A stretch of DNA of 64,000 nucleotides from contig JAEUUL010000022.1 in assembly GCA_016787485.1 (NCBI GenBank), positions 208,751 through 272,750 on the forward strand. Reading direction: 5' to 3'. This DNA comes from Bacteroidota bacterium (lineage in GTDB: Bacteria > Bacteroidota > Bacteroidia > NS11-12g > UBA955). How positions within the stretch are numbered: position 1 is the first letter of the stretch; every line of letters begins with the position of its first letter. The position numbers and the translations under genes are program-made. Below, piece by piece: positions 38,197-45,326 of the stretch. Below the pieces are notes generated by a model. It had not been told where the DNA came from. It did not search any database and saw nothing but the letters and a program-made list of their open reading frames with translations.

Positions 38197-38886
38197 TCAT
38201 TTCCCGGGGACCAAAATAGAGAAAAGCTGTTGCATCCCTTGCGTTGCGGTTGCAGAAATGACATGGACCTGATTCCCCCGCCTTTCTGCGTGCCTTCCGG
38301 GATCGATGATATACACAGGAATACCAGCCGGGGCAAAATCCAGCAAACCCGCTGCAGGGTATACTTCCAGACTGGTTCCCACCACCAAAAAAAGGTCTGC
38401 CGTAAGGGTTTCGCGAATGGCTTCCTCCATTTTCGGAACCGCCTCGCCAAACCATACAATGTCGGGCCGAAGGTCAGCGCCATCGGCAGCTTTATCCCCC
38501 GGAAAAATATCCCTGCTTCCCAGGTATTCCCTCACGGTCCGGTTTCGTGCACTGCAGCCCCAACGCAATTCGCCATGCAGATGAACAATGCGATTGCTTC
38601 CCCCCCTCTCGTGCAAGTCATCTACATTTTGCGTGATCACAGTTACCCTGTAATGCTGCTCCAATTGTGCCAGCAGTCGGTGGGCAAGGTTGGGCTCCAC
38701 CTTATCCAACTGTCGCCGGCGTTCGTTGTAAAACCGCAGAACAAGCTCCGGATTGTGGCTGAATGCTTCTGGCGTAGCCACCTCTTCCACCCTGTGCCCT
38801 TCCCACAATCCGCCGGCATCACGGAACGTCTTCAGCCCGCTTTCTGCACTGATTCCGGCGCCGGTAAGCACAACAAGGTGTTTCAT
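38197..38886 (-). CDS. cobB: Sirtuin (class III-like NAD-dependent deacylase)
   Basis: A 229-residue SIR2 protein. The NAD-binding GAGISAESGLKTFRD opens the protein (about 9-23), TQNVDDLHERGG holds the ribose-site motif, and HLHGEL contains the catalytic His. The FYNERRRQL segment (about 72-80) has the Tyr-x-x-Arg pair used by SIRT5/CobB-type enzymes to bind acidic acyl-lysines, so desuccinylase activity is plausible. Only one cysteine (GCSAR) remains where four normally bind zinc. It heads a tight minus-strand operon with the GyrI-like lipoprotein, xseA, xseB, the LD-carboxypeptidase and gtrA. It is divergent from purS by 62 bp. Confidence 0.9.
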   Translation of the reverse strand: MKHLVVLTGAGISAESGLKTFRDAGGLWEGHRVEEVATPEAFSHNPELVLRFYNERRRQLDKVEPNLAHRLLAQLEQHYRVTVITQNVDDLHERGGSNRIVHLHGELRWGCSARNRTVREYLGSRDIFPGDKAADGADLRPDIVWFGEAVPKMEEAIRETLTADLFLVVGTSLEVYPAAGLLDFAPAGIPVYIIDPGRHAERRGNQVHVISATATQGMQQLFSILVPGK

Positions 38887-38936
38887 GTTGCAAATTTGTA
38901 CTTTGCCGCGGGTTTCTGAAAGCCAAAGTTGTTGGA

Positions 38937-38944
38937 TACCTTTG
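38937..38944 (+). promoter_or_regulatory. -7 element of purS
   Basis: TACCTTTG matches TAnnTTTG and ends 4 nt before the GTG start at 38949. A weak TTTC (38913-38916) lies 20 bp upstream in the -33 position. The placement implies a leaderless or nearly leaderless mRNA. Confidence 0.55.
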
Positions 38945-38948
38945 CACT

Positions 38949-39203
38949 GTGAAATTTTTCGCTGAAATCGAAATCATGCCCCTCAAAGGACTGCTGGACC
39001 CGCAGGGAAAAGCCGTTACCCACTCCATGCCCTCTATTGGACTGAACAATGTGGACAATGTGCGGGTGGGCAAATGCATCACCATGGAAATAGAGGCAGC
39101 AGACGAAACTGCTGCACACACCACTGCTGAGACTGCCTGCAAAAAACTGCTGGCCAATCTCATCATGGAAAGCTACCACATACGTATATCTCAGGCGCAG
39201 TGA
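38949..39203 (+). CDS. purS: Phosphoribosylformylglycinamidine synthase subunit PurS
   Basis: The 84-residue accessory subunit that bridges PurL and PurQ in step four of purine synthesis. The family pattern is clear: KFFAEIEIMPLKGLLDPQGK, then VDNVRVGKCITMEI, then a helix with CKKLLANLIMESY. The GTG at 38949 is the start; no ATG gives the full N-terminus. Its stop overlaps the next gene as GTGA. PurL and PurQ are not in the window, so the complex is encoded in pieces. Confidence 0.92.
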   Translation: MKFFAEIEIMPLKGLLDPQGKAVTHSMPSIGLNNVDNVRVGKCITMEIEAADETAAHTTAETACKKLLANLIMESYHIRISQAQ

Positions 39204-39508
39204 TCATCTACAACGTCACCTGCAGCATGGACCGGAATCTGGCCAAAGAATGGCTGGACTGGATGCTCAAAGAGCATTTGCCTGAGGTGATGGCCACCGG
39301 TTGCTTTCTGGATGCACGGGTGATGCGCATGATAACCCATGCAGATGACGATGACGGGGTGAACATTGCCATACAATACACCACACCCGATATGGACACC
39401 TACGAAAGATACCAGGCCGAATTCGGTCCCGGACTGCGGCAAAAAACACTGCAGCGCTGGGGCGATCAGGTTACCGCCTTTCGCAGTTTGCTGGAACTCA
39501 TTCAATAA
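39200..39508 (+). CDS. DUF4286 family protein
   Basis: A 102-residue protein fitting DUF4286 end to end: MIIYNVTCSMD at the start, EWLDWMLKEHLPEVMATG, AIQYTTPDMDTYERY, and AFRSLLELI at the end. It looks like a small ferredoxin-like alpha/beta protein without known activity. It starts at a GTG overlapping the purS stop by 4 bp and is followed by mnmH after 6 bp. Translational coupling with purS is likely, but the functional link is unknown. Confidence 0.85.
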   Translation: MIIYNVTCSMDRNLAKEWLDWMLKEHLPEVMATGCFLDARVMRMITHADDDDGVNIAIQYTTPDMDTYERYQAEFGPGLRQKTLQRWGDQVTAFRSLLELIQ

Positions 39509-39514
39509 AAAAAC

Positions 39515-40567
39515 ATGGCCGCAAGGCTGCCCATACCCACCCTCCCCAAAGAACTGAAGGAATACGCACTCATCGACGTGCGCAGTGAGGCAGAATTTGA
39601 ACGCGGCCACATTCCGGGAGCAGTCAACATCCCTATTCTCCGCAACGAAGAACGGGTGGCCATAGGCACCGCTTACAAACAGCAGGGGCGGGATGCTGCC
39701 GTAACCCTGGGTTATGAAATGGTGGGACCCCGTTTTGCACAACTCTATGTAAAATACAAAATCGCCATACAGGGCCGCAAACCCCTGTTCTATTGCTGGC
39801 GTGGCGGCCTTCGCAGTCAGATTGCCTCTACCTTGCTGCACTGGGGTGGATACCATGTGCATGTGGGCATAGGTGGCTACAAAGCCTACCGGCACAATGT
39901 ACAGGCTGCATTTGCCCGGCCCCTGCCCTTTCTCAGACTGGGCGGACTCACAGGCTCAGGCAAAACCGAAGTGCTGCAATTGCTGCAGAAACGCGGCGAA
40001 CAAATCCTGGACCTGGAACAACTGGCACACCACAAAGGCAGCGCACTGGGCAGTCTGGGTTTGCCGCCACAACCCTCGGTAGAAATGTTTGAAAACCTCA
40101 TCCACACTGCCTTACAGAAACTGGATCACACCCGCCGCATCTGGGTGGAAAATGAAAGCCGCAAAATAGGAACCTGTGTGCTGCACCCCGATCTGTGGAA
40201 CCATCTCTGTGAATCTCCGCTGGTAGAATTGGAAACCCCCACGGAAATACGCATTCAAAGACTGGTGCAGGAATACGGCCATTTCCCCAAAACAGAACTG
40301 CAGGAACGCACCGCACGGCTGCGCAAAAAACTCGGCGGACAACACGAACAGGCAGCCCAACTCGCCCTGGAGCAAAACCGCATGGAGGATTGGGTAAAAA
40401 AATTGCTGGTTTACTATGACAGTACCTATTCCTATGGCAAAGAAAGTCTGCCGGTACCTCTGCCATCGGTAGCCTTCGACTGGAACAATCCCGGAGCATC
40501 CATAGACCGTTTGCTCTCGCTGGCAGATACCATCCGGCTGTATGCACCCGCCGGCATTCTGGATTGA
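39515..40567 (+). CDS. mnmH: tRNA 2-selenouridine synthase
   Basis: A 350-residue protein with a rhodanese domain (about 5-125) containing the reactive Cys in FYCWRGGLRSQ near 92, then a P-loop domain with GLTGSGKTEVL near 145. MnmH (SelU/YbbB) geranylates 2-thiouridine at the tRNA wobble position and exchanges sulfur for selenium using selenophosphate. The internal ENESRKIG block is characteristic. It is the third gene of the purS operon. No selD is seen here, so whether the cell makes selenophosphate, or uses only the geranylation step, is open. Confidence 0.93.
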   Translation: MAARLPIPTLPKELKEYALIDVRSEAEFERGHIPGAVNIPILRNEERVAIGTAYKQQGRDAAVTLGYEMVGPRFAQLYVKYKIAIQGRKPLFYCWRGGLRSQIASTLLHWGGYHVHVGIGGYKAYRHNVQAAFARPLPFLRLGGLTGSGKTEVLQLLQKRGEQILDLEQLAHHKGSALGSLGLPPQPSVEMFENLIHTALQKLDHTRRIWVENESRKIGTCVLHPDLWNHLCESPLVELETPTEIRIQRLVQEYGHFPKTELQERTARLRKKLGGQHEQAAQLALEQNRMEDWVKKLLVYYDSTYSYGKESLPVPLPSVAFDWNNPGASIDRLLSLADTIRLYAPAGILD

Positions 40568-40595
40568 AATTTACGCCCACTCCACATCCCCGTTG

Positions 40596-40603
40596 TATTT
40601 TCG
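40596..40603 (+). promoter_or_regulatory. -7-like element of the SDR gene
   Basis: TATTTTCG has one mismatch to TAnnTTTG and ends 4 nt before the ATG at 40608, the same distance as for the C10 and purS genes. Confidence 0.35.
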
Positions 40604-40607
40604 TCCC

Positions 40608-41297
40608 ATGGATTTACAGGGAAAAATCGCGGTAGTAACTGGCGCCAACAAAGGCATAGGCGCAGAATGTGTATTGCAACTGCTGGAAAAAGGCGCCGTC
40701 GTCCACGGCTTTTGCCGCAGCGGCTGCAGCGTTGAGCACGAAAATTTCACCTGCCACACCGTGGATGTGCGCCACGAAGATCAGGTGGCTGCCGCCATGC
40801 AACAGATACTGGAAAAACACGGCCAGGTGGATATCCTCATCAATAACGCCGGGCTGGGCTATTTTTCCAACTGCGAAGACCTGAGTCTGGAACAATGGCA
40901 TACCCTGTTTGACACCAACGTAAATGGCTTATTTTACTGCACCCGTCTGGTGCTGCCCGGTATGAAAGCACAGGGCCGCGGCCATATCATCAACATCGCA
41001 TCTACGGCAGGACTGGAAGGATACCCCGGGGTAACCGCCTACTGCGCCACCAAATTTGCCGTGCGTGGTTTCAGCGACGCCCTGTATAAAGAAGTGCGCG
41101 ACCATGGAGTAAAGGTGACCTGTGTGTACCCCGGCAGTGTAAAAACCGACTTTTTCCGCCACCATACCAGCATCAAACCGCATGACAATATGCTTATGCC
41201 CTGGGATGTGGCCGCCCAGATTGTATACACGCTGGAAACCCCGGACCATTTCCACACTGTGAACCTGGAAGTAAGGCCCCTGAAACCCAAAGGGTAA
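40608..41297 (+). CDS. Short-chain dehydrogenase/reductase
   Basis: A 229-residue classical SDR. The NAD(P) motif TGANKGIG lies at about 12-19, followed by DILINNAGLGYF, the catalytic Ser in NIASTAGLEG, and the YxxxK pair in YCATKFAVRG. The second proline-glycine block (VYPGSVKTDF) is also present. CRSG after the second strand suggests a preference for NADP. The ATG at 40608 has a -7-like element 4 nt upstream. The substrate is unknown. It is the last gene before the AT-rich accessory region. Confidence 0.92.
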   Translation: MDLQGKIAVVTGANKGIGAECVLQLLEKGAVVHGFCRSGCSVEHENFTCHTVDVRHEDQVAAAMQQILEKHGQVDILINNAGLGYFSNCEDLSLEQWHTLFDTNVNGLFYCTRLVLPGMKAQGRGHIINIASTAGLEGYPGVTAYCATKFAVRGFSDALYKEVRDHGVKVTCVYPGSVKTDFFRHHTSIKPHDNMLMPWDVAAQIVYTLETPDHFHTVNLEVRPLKPKG

Positions 41298-41323
41298 AGG
41301 ATTTCAATATCCGGGGACTCCAA

Positions 41324-41455
41324 TGTCACGTTGCTTGTCCTCGAATCTCTGATTGGGGTGCCTAAAGGAATGTCACATTGCTAAAAGTCAGGAGCAACGC
41401 CTCCTTGAGCCTGTCGAAATGCGACATTGCTTGTCCTTCGAAACTCTGGTTCAGG
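41324..41455. repeat. Three degenerate ~48-bp-spaced repeats
   Basis: TGTCACGTTGCTTGTCC (41324), TGTCACATTGCTAA (41371) and TGCGACATTGCTTGTCC (41420) recur at 47- and 49-bp spacing. The first and last continue with CGAAtCTCT/CGAAaCTCT. GAGCCTGTCGAAATG lies just before the third copy and resembles interspersed intergenic elements common in Bacteroidota. These may be remnants of a repeat family. Confidence 0.5.
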
Positions 41456-41636
41456 CTTGTCCCCGGAACAAATCTAACGTAAACCCAAAAGCCGGTTTCA
41501 CAAAGTCAGGTCCGGCTTCTGTATACAAGCCATTTTGCTACCTTGCGTTTTTTAGAACAATACTGTAAGATTGTATTCAGAATGACACCCTACCCGATAG
41601 CAAATGCTTACAAATAGTTATCAAACGGAAAGGATA

Positions 41637-41690
41637 GTAGCGCATATACAGCCAAAATGGGATGATTGGCGCTATTTTGTAGCGCATATA
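41637..41690. repeat. Direct repeat GTAGCGCATATA, two copies
   Basis: The 12-bp sequence GTAGCGCATATA occurs at 41637-41648 and 41679-41690, with 30 bp between. GGCGCTA lies just before the second copy. The role is unknown; it could be a duplicated recombination or binding site. Confidence 0.55.
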
Positions 41691-41912
41691 AGTAAGTAAC
41701 CAGCAAGCGTATAAAGACAACAACATAGCAGACAGACACGAACTTAAACAGACAAATTGTGACCCATTTTGACAGGTGAACACAGACATACAAACCATAT
41801 TTCAAACGGACAGCGAATAAGCCGACACTCATTGCCGACCCTTCTGTGTTTTTTATTTTCCCCACCGCACATTTTTTTTAATTAAATTTCAGTCCACCGC
41901 ACAAGTGGCACA

Positions 41913-41957
41913 TTTGGTTTTGCCCGACACACAAGCCCAACGCTTCGCAAAACCAAA
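41913..41957. repeat. Hairpin element with loop motif CCGACACACAAGCC (left of AbiE/Argonaute block)
   Basis: A perfect 11-bp stem, TTTGGTTTTGC (41913-41923) and GCAAAACCAAA (41947-41957), encloses a 23-nt loop that starts with CCGACACACAAGCC (41924-41937). The same 14-nt loop motif is present in a second hairpin with an unrelated stem at 46787-46849, on the other side of the AbiE and Argonaute genes. Confidence 0.8.
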
Positions 41958-42008
41958 AGAGCCCCTTCTGCCAACGCACTGCTTAAATATTATGTTTCAT
42001 ATCTATAT

Positions 42009-42028
42009 TGTCAGGTTTGTCCTGACTG
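42009..42028. promoter_or_regulatory. Operator-like inverted repeat 1 upstream of AbiE
   Basis: TGTCAGGTTTGTCCTGACTG contains GTCAGG (42010-42015) and its complement CCTGAC (42021-42026). It shares its half-site with the palindrome at 42096-42114, 87 bp downstream. AbiEi antitoxins of other species bind paired inverted repeats at their own promoter. Confidence 0.7.
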
Positions 42029-42095
42029 TTTCACTATAAACAATAATTTTTTGACAGATTGAGACAATTAACTCAAATATCTTTCGTATCATTGC

Positions 42096-42114
42096 TGTCA
42101 GGTTTAACCTGACA
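42096..42114. promoter_or_regulatory. Operator-like inverted repeat 2 upstream of AbiE
   Basis: TGTCAGGTTTAACCTGACA is a perfect 9-1-9 palindrome ending 8 nt before the abiEi ATG. With the copy at 42009 it brackets a TATCTTTC -7-like element (42078-42085), so repressor binding at both sites would cover the promoter. Confidence 0.8.
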
Positions 42115-42122
42115 TTGCTACT

Positions 42123-42944
42123 ATGAAGCATAAATACATATCAACGCAATCAAACGAGCTTCTATCCTATTTCAACGGCCAGAACAGGAATTGCTTTGAC
42201 TATTCTTTGGCTTACAAAGCCCTGCCCGACTCTAAAGCAAGTGCGGTCAGAGAGCTACTAAGCGACATGACAAAGAGAGGTTTGTTGATGCGATTGAAAG
42301 AAGGTGTTTATTACATTATACCCTATGAACAAAATGCAGAAACCTTTATGCCCGACTGGCATTTGCTTGCAGAACATTTGGTGAATAATGCCAAACATTA
42401 CATCGGCTATTATTCGGCTTTGCAAATACATAACCTCATCACGCAACCATCACTGAAAGAACAAATCGTTGTTTCAAAACAAATACGACCATCAGAAATA
42501 AAAATCAAGGAAGTTCCTTTTCAATTTATTTATCACAACGAAAAGCATTTTTTTGGTTCAAAGAAAATATGGATTGACAGCTTTAATAAAGTCATGTGTT
42601 CAGACTTAGAAAAAACTTTTATTGATTGCTTATTCAAACCCGATTATGCTGGTGGAATTGTTGAAGTGGCAAGAGCAATCTATACTTCTAAAGACAAAAT
42701 AAAATACGATACACTTCTTGAATACGCTAAAATATTTGATTCTCAAGCAGTAGTAAAACGCTTGGGCTTTGTTTTAGAAATATTAGAAATCAATACGAAA
42801 ATTATTCAGGAACTACAACAAATGAAAACCACATCGTATGTAGTCCTTGACACCGAATTGCCTAAAACTGGAAAGCGAATTAGCCGATGGAGTATTCAAC
42901 TAAATTTGGAAACGGAAACTATTAAATCTGCTATTTACACATGA
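42123..42944 (+). CDS. AbiEi-family antitoxin / transcriptional regulator
   Basis: A 273-residue type IV antitoxin of the AbiEi family. The N-terminal winged-helix part is recognisable (about 15-65; FDYSLAYKALPDSKASAVRELL then MTKRGLLMRLKEGVYYII), followed by the AbiEi C-terminal region with YIGYYSALQIHNL and the CSDLEKTFIDCLFKPDYAGG block. The antitoxin opposes the AbiEii nucleotidyltransferase without direct binding and represses its own operon through inverted repeats; two such palindromes lie upstream. The stop overlaps the toxin start (ATGA). AT-rich composition suggests acquisition by transfer. Confidence 0.87.
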   Translation: MKHKYISTQSNELLSYFNGQNRNCFDYSLAYKALPDSKASAVRELLSDMTKRGLLMRLKEGVYYIIPYEQNAETFMPDWHLLAEHLVNNAKHYIGYYSALQIHNLITQPSLKEQIVVSKQIRPSEIKIKEVPFQFIYHNEKHFFGSKKIWIDSFNKVMCSDLEKTFIDCLFKPDYAGGIVEVARAIYTSKDKIKYDTLLEYAKIFDSQAVVKRLGFVLEILEINTKIIQELQQMKTTSYVVLDTELPKTGKRISRWSIQLNLETETIKSAIYT

Positions 42945-43744
42945 TTAAACCCGGAGAAATACAGCAAAAAGCAAATGCAGTTGGTGTTCGTGACCAGCAG
43001 ATTGAAAAGGATTACATTCTTTCATGGATTCTGTTTGGCATTTCTAAGCATGAGCACCTTTCAAAGACAATCGTTTTCAAAGGTGGAACAGTTTTAAAGA
43101 AAGTCTATTTTGAAGATTATCGTTTTTCGGAGGACTTGGATTTTACATTGCTGAATGCTGAATTACCTAACGAACAAATTTTCGCATGGTTCAGAGAAGT
43201 ATTTGAATTCATAAAAGATGAGGCTAATATTCCGCTTGAAATTATTGACAATAATGAGCATGAAGATGGCGGCATCAATTTTTACATCAGCTACATTGGT
43301 CCACTTGGTGGACAAGGGAACAACAAAAAAGTAAAAGTTGATATTTCACGCAGTGAACAACTAGTTTTTGGGCCAATCATGAATGATGTGTTTATTGGCT
43401 ATTCAGATTTGGAAGAACACCAACTTTTATGTTATCCTTTAGAAGAAGTATTGGTTGAAAAAATGCGTTCGGTAATGCAGCGAATGCAAGCGAGAGATTT
43501 TTACGACATCTGGTATTTGCTTGAAGAACATGGAATGGATGCAGATTTTTATGTAAGTGAATTTGAAGCCAAATGTAAAAGCAAAGGTTTAATCCATACC
43601 GATTTTCAGAAAAAATTGGATGAACGATTGCCACAATACAAAGGCAGATGGAAAAGCTCTATGAACGAACAAATAAAAGACCTGCCTGATTTTGACCAAG
43701 TAGAAAGAGAAGTGCAACGACACCTTAAAAAATTGAAGTTTTAG
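42941..43744 (+). CDS. AbiEii-family nucleotidyltransferase toxin
   Basis: A 267-residue toxin of the AbiEii/DUF1814 family, a DNA polymerase beta-like nucleotidyltransferase. The motif KGGTVLKK (about 47-54), followed by RFSEDLDFTLL (D-x-D metal site near 65-67), is clear. The later motifs PLEEVLVEKMRSVMQR and ARDFYDIWYLL are also present. In lactococcal AbiE and Mycobacterium MenT homologues such enzymes block growth, in some cases by modifying tRNA ends. It overlaps the antitoxin by 4 bp, and a 26-codon ORF begins 3 nt after its stop. Confidence 0.9.
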   Translation: MIKPGEIQQKANAVGVRDQQIEKDYILSWILFGISKHEHLSKTIVFKGGTVLKKVYFEDYRFSEDLDFTLLNAELPNEQIFAWFREVFEFIKDEANIPLEIIDNNEHEDGGINFYISYIGPLGGQGNNKKVKVDISRSEQLVFGPIMNDVFIGYSDLEEHQLLCYPLEEVLVEKMRSVMQRMQARDFYDIWYLLEEHGMDADFYVSEFEAKCKSKGLIHTDFQKKLDERLPQYKGRWKSSMNEQIKDLPDFDQVEREVQRHLKKLKF

Positions 43745-43746
43745 CA

Positions 43747-43827
43747 ATGAAAAGTCACGAAACAGAACAGAACATAAAACGCATTATAGATAAATATAAT
43801 CATTACAAAAGAAACAGAGCATTTTGA
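43747..43827 (+). CDS. 26-codon micro-ORF overlapping the SMEK-APAZ start
   Basis: ATG 43747 opens 26 codons (MKSHETEQNIKRIIDKYNHY..., basic) ending at a TGA that overlaps the TTG start of the SMEK-APAZ gene as TTGA. The arrangement mirrors the ATGA overlaps elsewhere in this cluster and could deliver ribosomes to the weak TTG start. It may instead be chance. No homologue is known to me. Confidence 0.4.
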   Translation: MKSHETEQNIKRIIDKYNHYKRNRAF

Positions 43828-45326
43828 ATCGAATCGACTACATAAACAAGATAAATACATACGCTGCAAGATTTGTTGTAGAGGTTCAGGGCTTTAATGC
43901 CATTGGCAATTACCATATCAACATTCACGCAGAAAGCTTTCTGGTTCCAGTTTTAAATGAAGTTTTAGGATTACACCTTGAAAACCTTAATACAAGTCAA
44001 CGGAAGAATTTCCCTGCAATTGATTTAGCTGATTTCACAAACAGAGTTGCTATTCAGGTCACATCAACGAGCAGTTTAGAAAAAATAAAATCTACTCTTG
44101 AAACATTTGGACGTCATAATTTACAAGAACTATTTGATGTTTTATATATCTACATAATCACAGAAAAGCGTGAGCAATACAATGATAAAAAGTTAGAAGA
44201 GGCAATTCCAGAAGCGTTCACTTTCAATTCGAATGAGCACATATTGGACAAGGATTCAATTCTTCAAAAAATAAACTCTATTTCAGCTACTCCAAAATTA
44301 TTGACTATTGCTAAATTATTCGAGCATGAGTTTTCTGATATTCAAATTGAACAAAGGAAAAAGAAATTTGAAAGCGGTTACTTAAATAGTGAGCCTGAAA
44401 ATATTTGTCCAAACATAGTAAGGATAACATTTCCTACCCATATCTATAAAGCCGATTTGAATATTGATGAAGAAAATATCACAGCAAAACTCAATGATTA
44501 TTTGTCATCCATCGGAAAGAGAACTGTCAAAAAACTAAAGCCTGCAAAACTTGTCCATCGTGCATTAAGAGAGCATAGGGCAATAGCATCAGATTGGATA
44601 CTATATGAAAATTGTCTATACACATTTCGTGATTTAACCAAAAGTAGCGAACCATTTAATAAGATTGTTGATATAGGAACTATCACATCTTTAGAATGCT
44701 CTGAATTCTATGACCAAAATGAGGCCACTAATAGAGTATTTAAGAATCTACTTCGCAATACATTAATGCAGTTATGTCACAACAAAGGTATTCAATGGTA
44801 TGCCCCTAGAAAGACATTTCGCTTTGCTAATAGCAGACCACCTGCAGTTAAACAAGTTCGTTGGAAGGGGAAAAAGGAATCCACAAAGACTGTAATTTTT
44901 GAAATGATAAACAAAAAAGAAGGTCATGTGATTTGCTATCGCAGTCTTGCATTTCGAGCATCGTTTCTGAATTTTGAAACTGATTGGTATTTAGTGATTA
45001 ATCCTACTTGGAGTTTTACAAATCCAGGAGGCTATCGTGAGAGTCGTTTTGAATCTGCATATATGGCAGGAATCAAAAGGCTTGAGAATAATAATTCCGT
45101 TTTCAACTACTTCAGATTCTTTTCATACTACCTAGCTTATACAGATTTGTTTACTCCTGAATTCCCTTATCTCAAAGTTCACACTCCCGAACAAATAAGT
45201 ATGTCCCCAAGCCTAAAGGAAGCAAAGTGGAATCCAGTAAAATTAGTGGAAAAAGATATAGATGCTCCGCCCACTGACTTGCATATTGACAGTGAACTTG
45301 ATGATAATAAACTTTTTGAAGAATGA
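43824..45326 (+). CDS. SMEK-APAZ effector protein of a short Argonaute system
   Basis: A 500-residue protein from a TTG at 43824; an in-frame TAA at 43797 rules out a longer start. Residues 1-150 match the SMEK domain: FVVEVQGFNAIGNYHINIHAE, then PAIDLAD (about 64-70) and AIQVTSTSSLEKI (76-88). The acidic D67, Q78 and K88 pattern resembles a restriction-endonuclease-like core. Residues about 195-480 match APAZ, the Argonaute-associated domain, with YRSLAFRASFLNFETDWYLV and INPTWSFT. APAZ proteins bind a short pAgo and carry the killing enzyme (SIR2, TIR or nuclease in known systems). Here the effector would be the SMEK domain. The stop overlaps the Argonaute ATG (ATGA). Confidence 0.82.
   Translation: MNRIDYINKINTYAARFVVEVQGFNAIGNYHINIHAESFLVPVLNEVLGLHLENLNTSQRKNFPAIDLADFTNRVAIQVTSTSSLEKIKSTLETFGRHNLQELFDVLYIYIITEKREQYNDKKLEEAIPEAFTFNSNEHILDKDSILQKINSISATPKLLTIAKLFEHEFSDIQIEQRKKKFESGYLNSEPENICPNIVRITFPTHIYKADLNIDEENITAKLNDYLSSIGKRTVKKLKPAKLVHRALREHRAIASDWILYENCLYTFRDLTKSSEPFNKIVDIGTITSLECSEFYDQNEATNRVFKNLLRNTLMQLCHNKGIQWYAPRKTFRFANSRPPAVKQVRWKGKKESTKTVIFEMINKKEGHVICYRSLAFRASFLNFETDWYLVINPTWSFTNPGGYRESRFESAYMAGIKRLENNNSVFNYFRFFSYYLAYTDLFTPEFPYLKVHTPEQISMSPSLKEAKWNPVKLVEKDIDAPPTDLHIDSELDDNKLFEE

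Larger units (their letters stand above)
41298..42008. other. Gene-free stretch at the left edge of the accessory region
   Basis: No convincing gene is present in these 711 bases. It contains three ~48-bp-spaced repeats (41324-41455), a GC stem AAGCCGG/CCGGCTT (41489-41518) without a good T-run, a direct repeat GTAGCGCATATA (41637 and 41679), and a hairpin element (41913-41957). Base composition shifts from moderately GC-rich on the left to AT-rich on the right, marking the border of inserted DNA. Confidence 0.7.

Noticed and set aside
41489..41518. Intrinsic terminator for the SDR gene
   Set aside because: AAGCCGG/CCGGCTT can pair, but the loop is 16 nt, no T-run follows, and it lies 190 bp after the stop.
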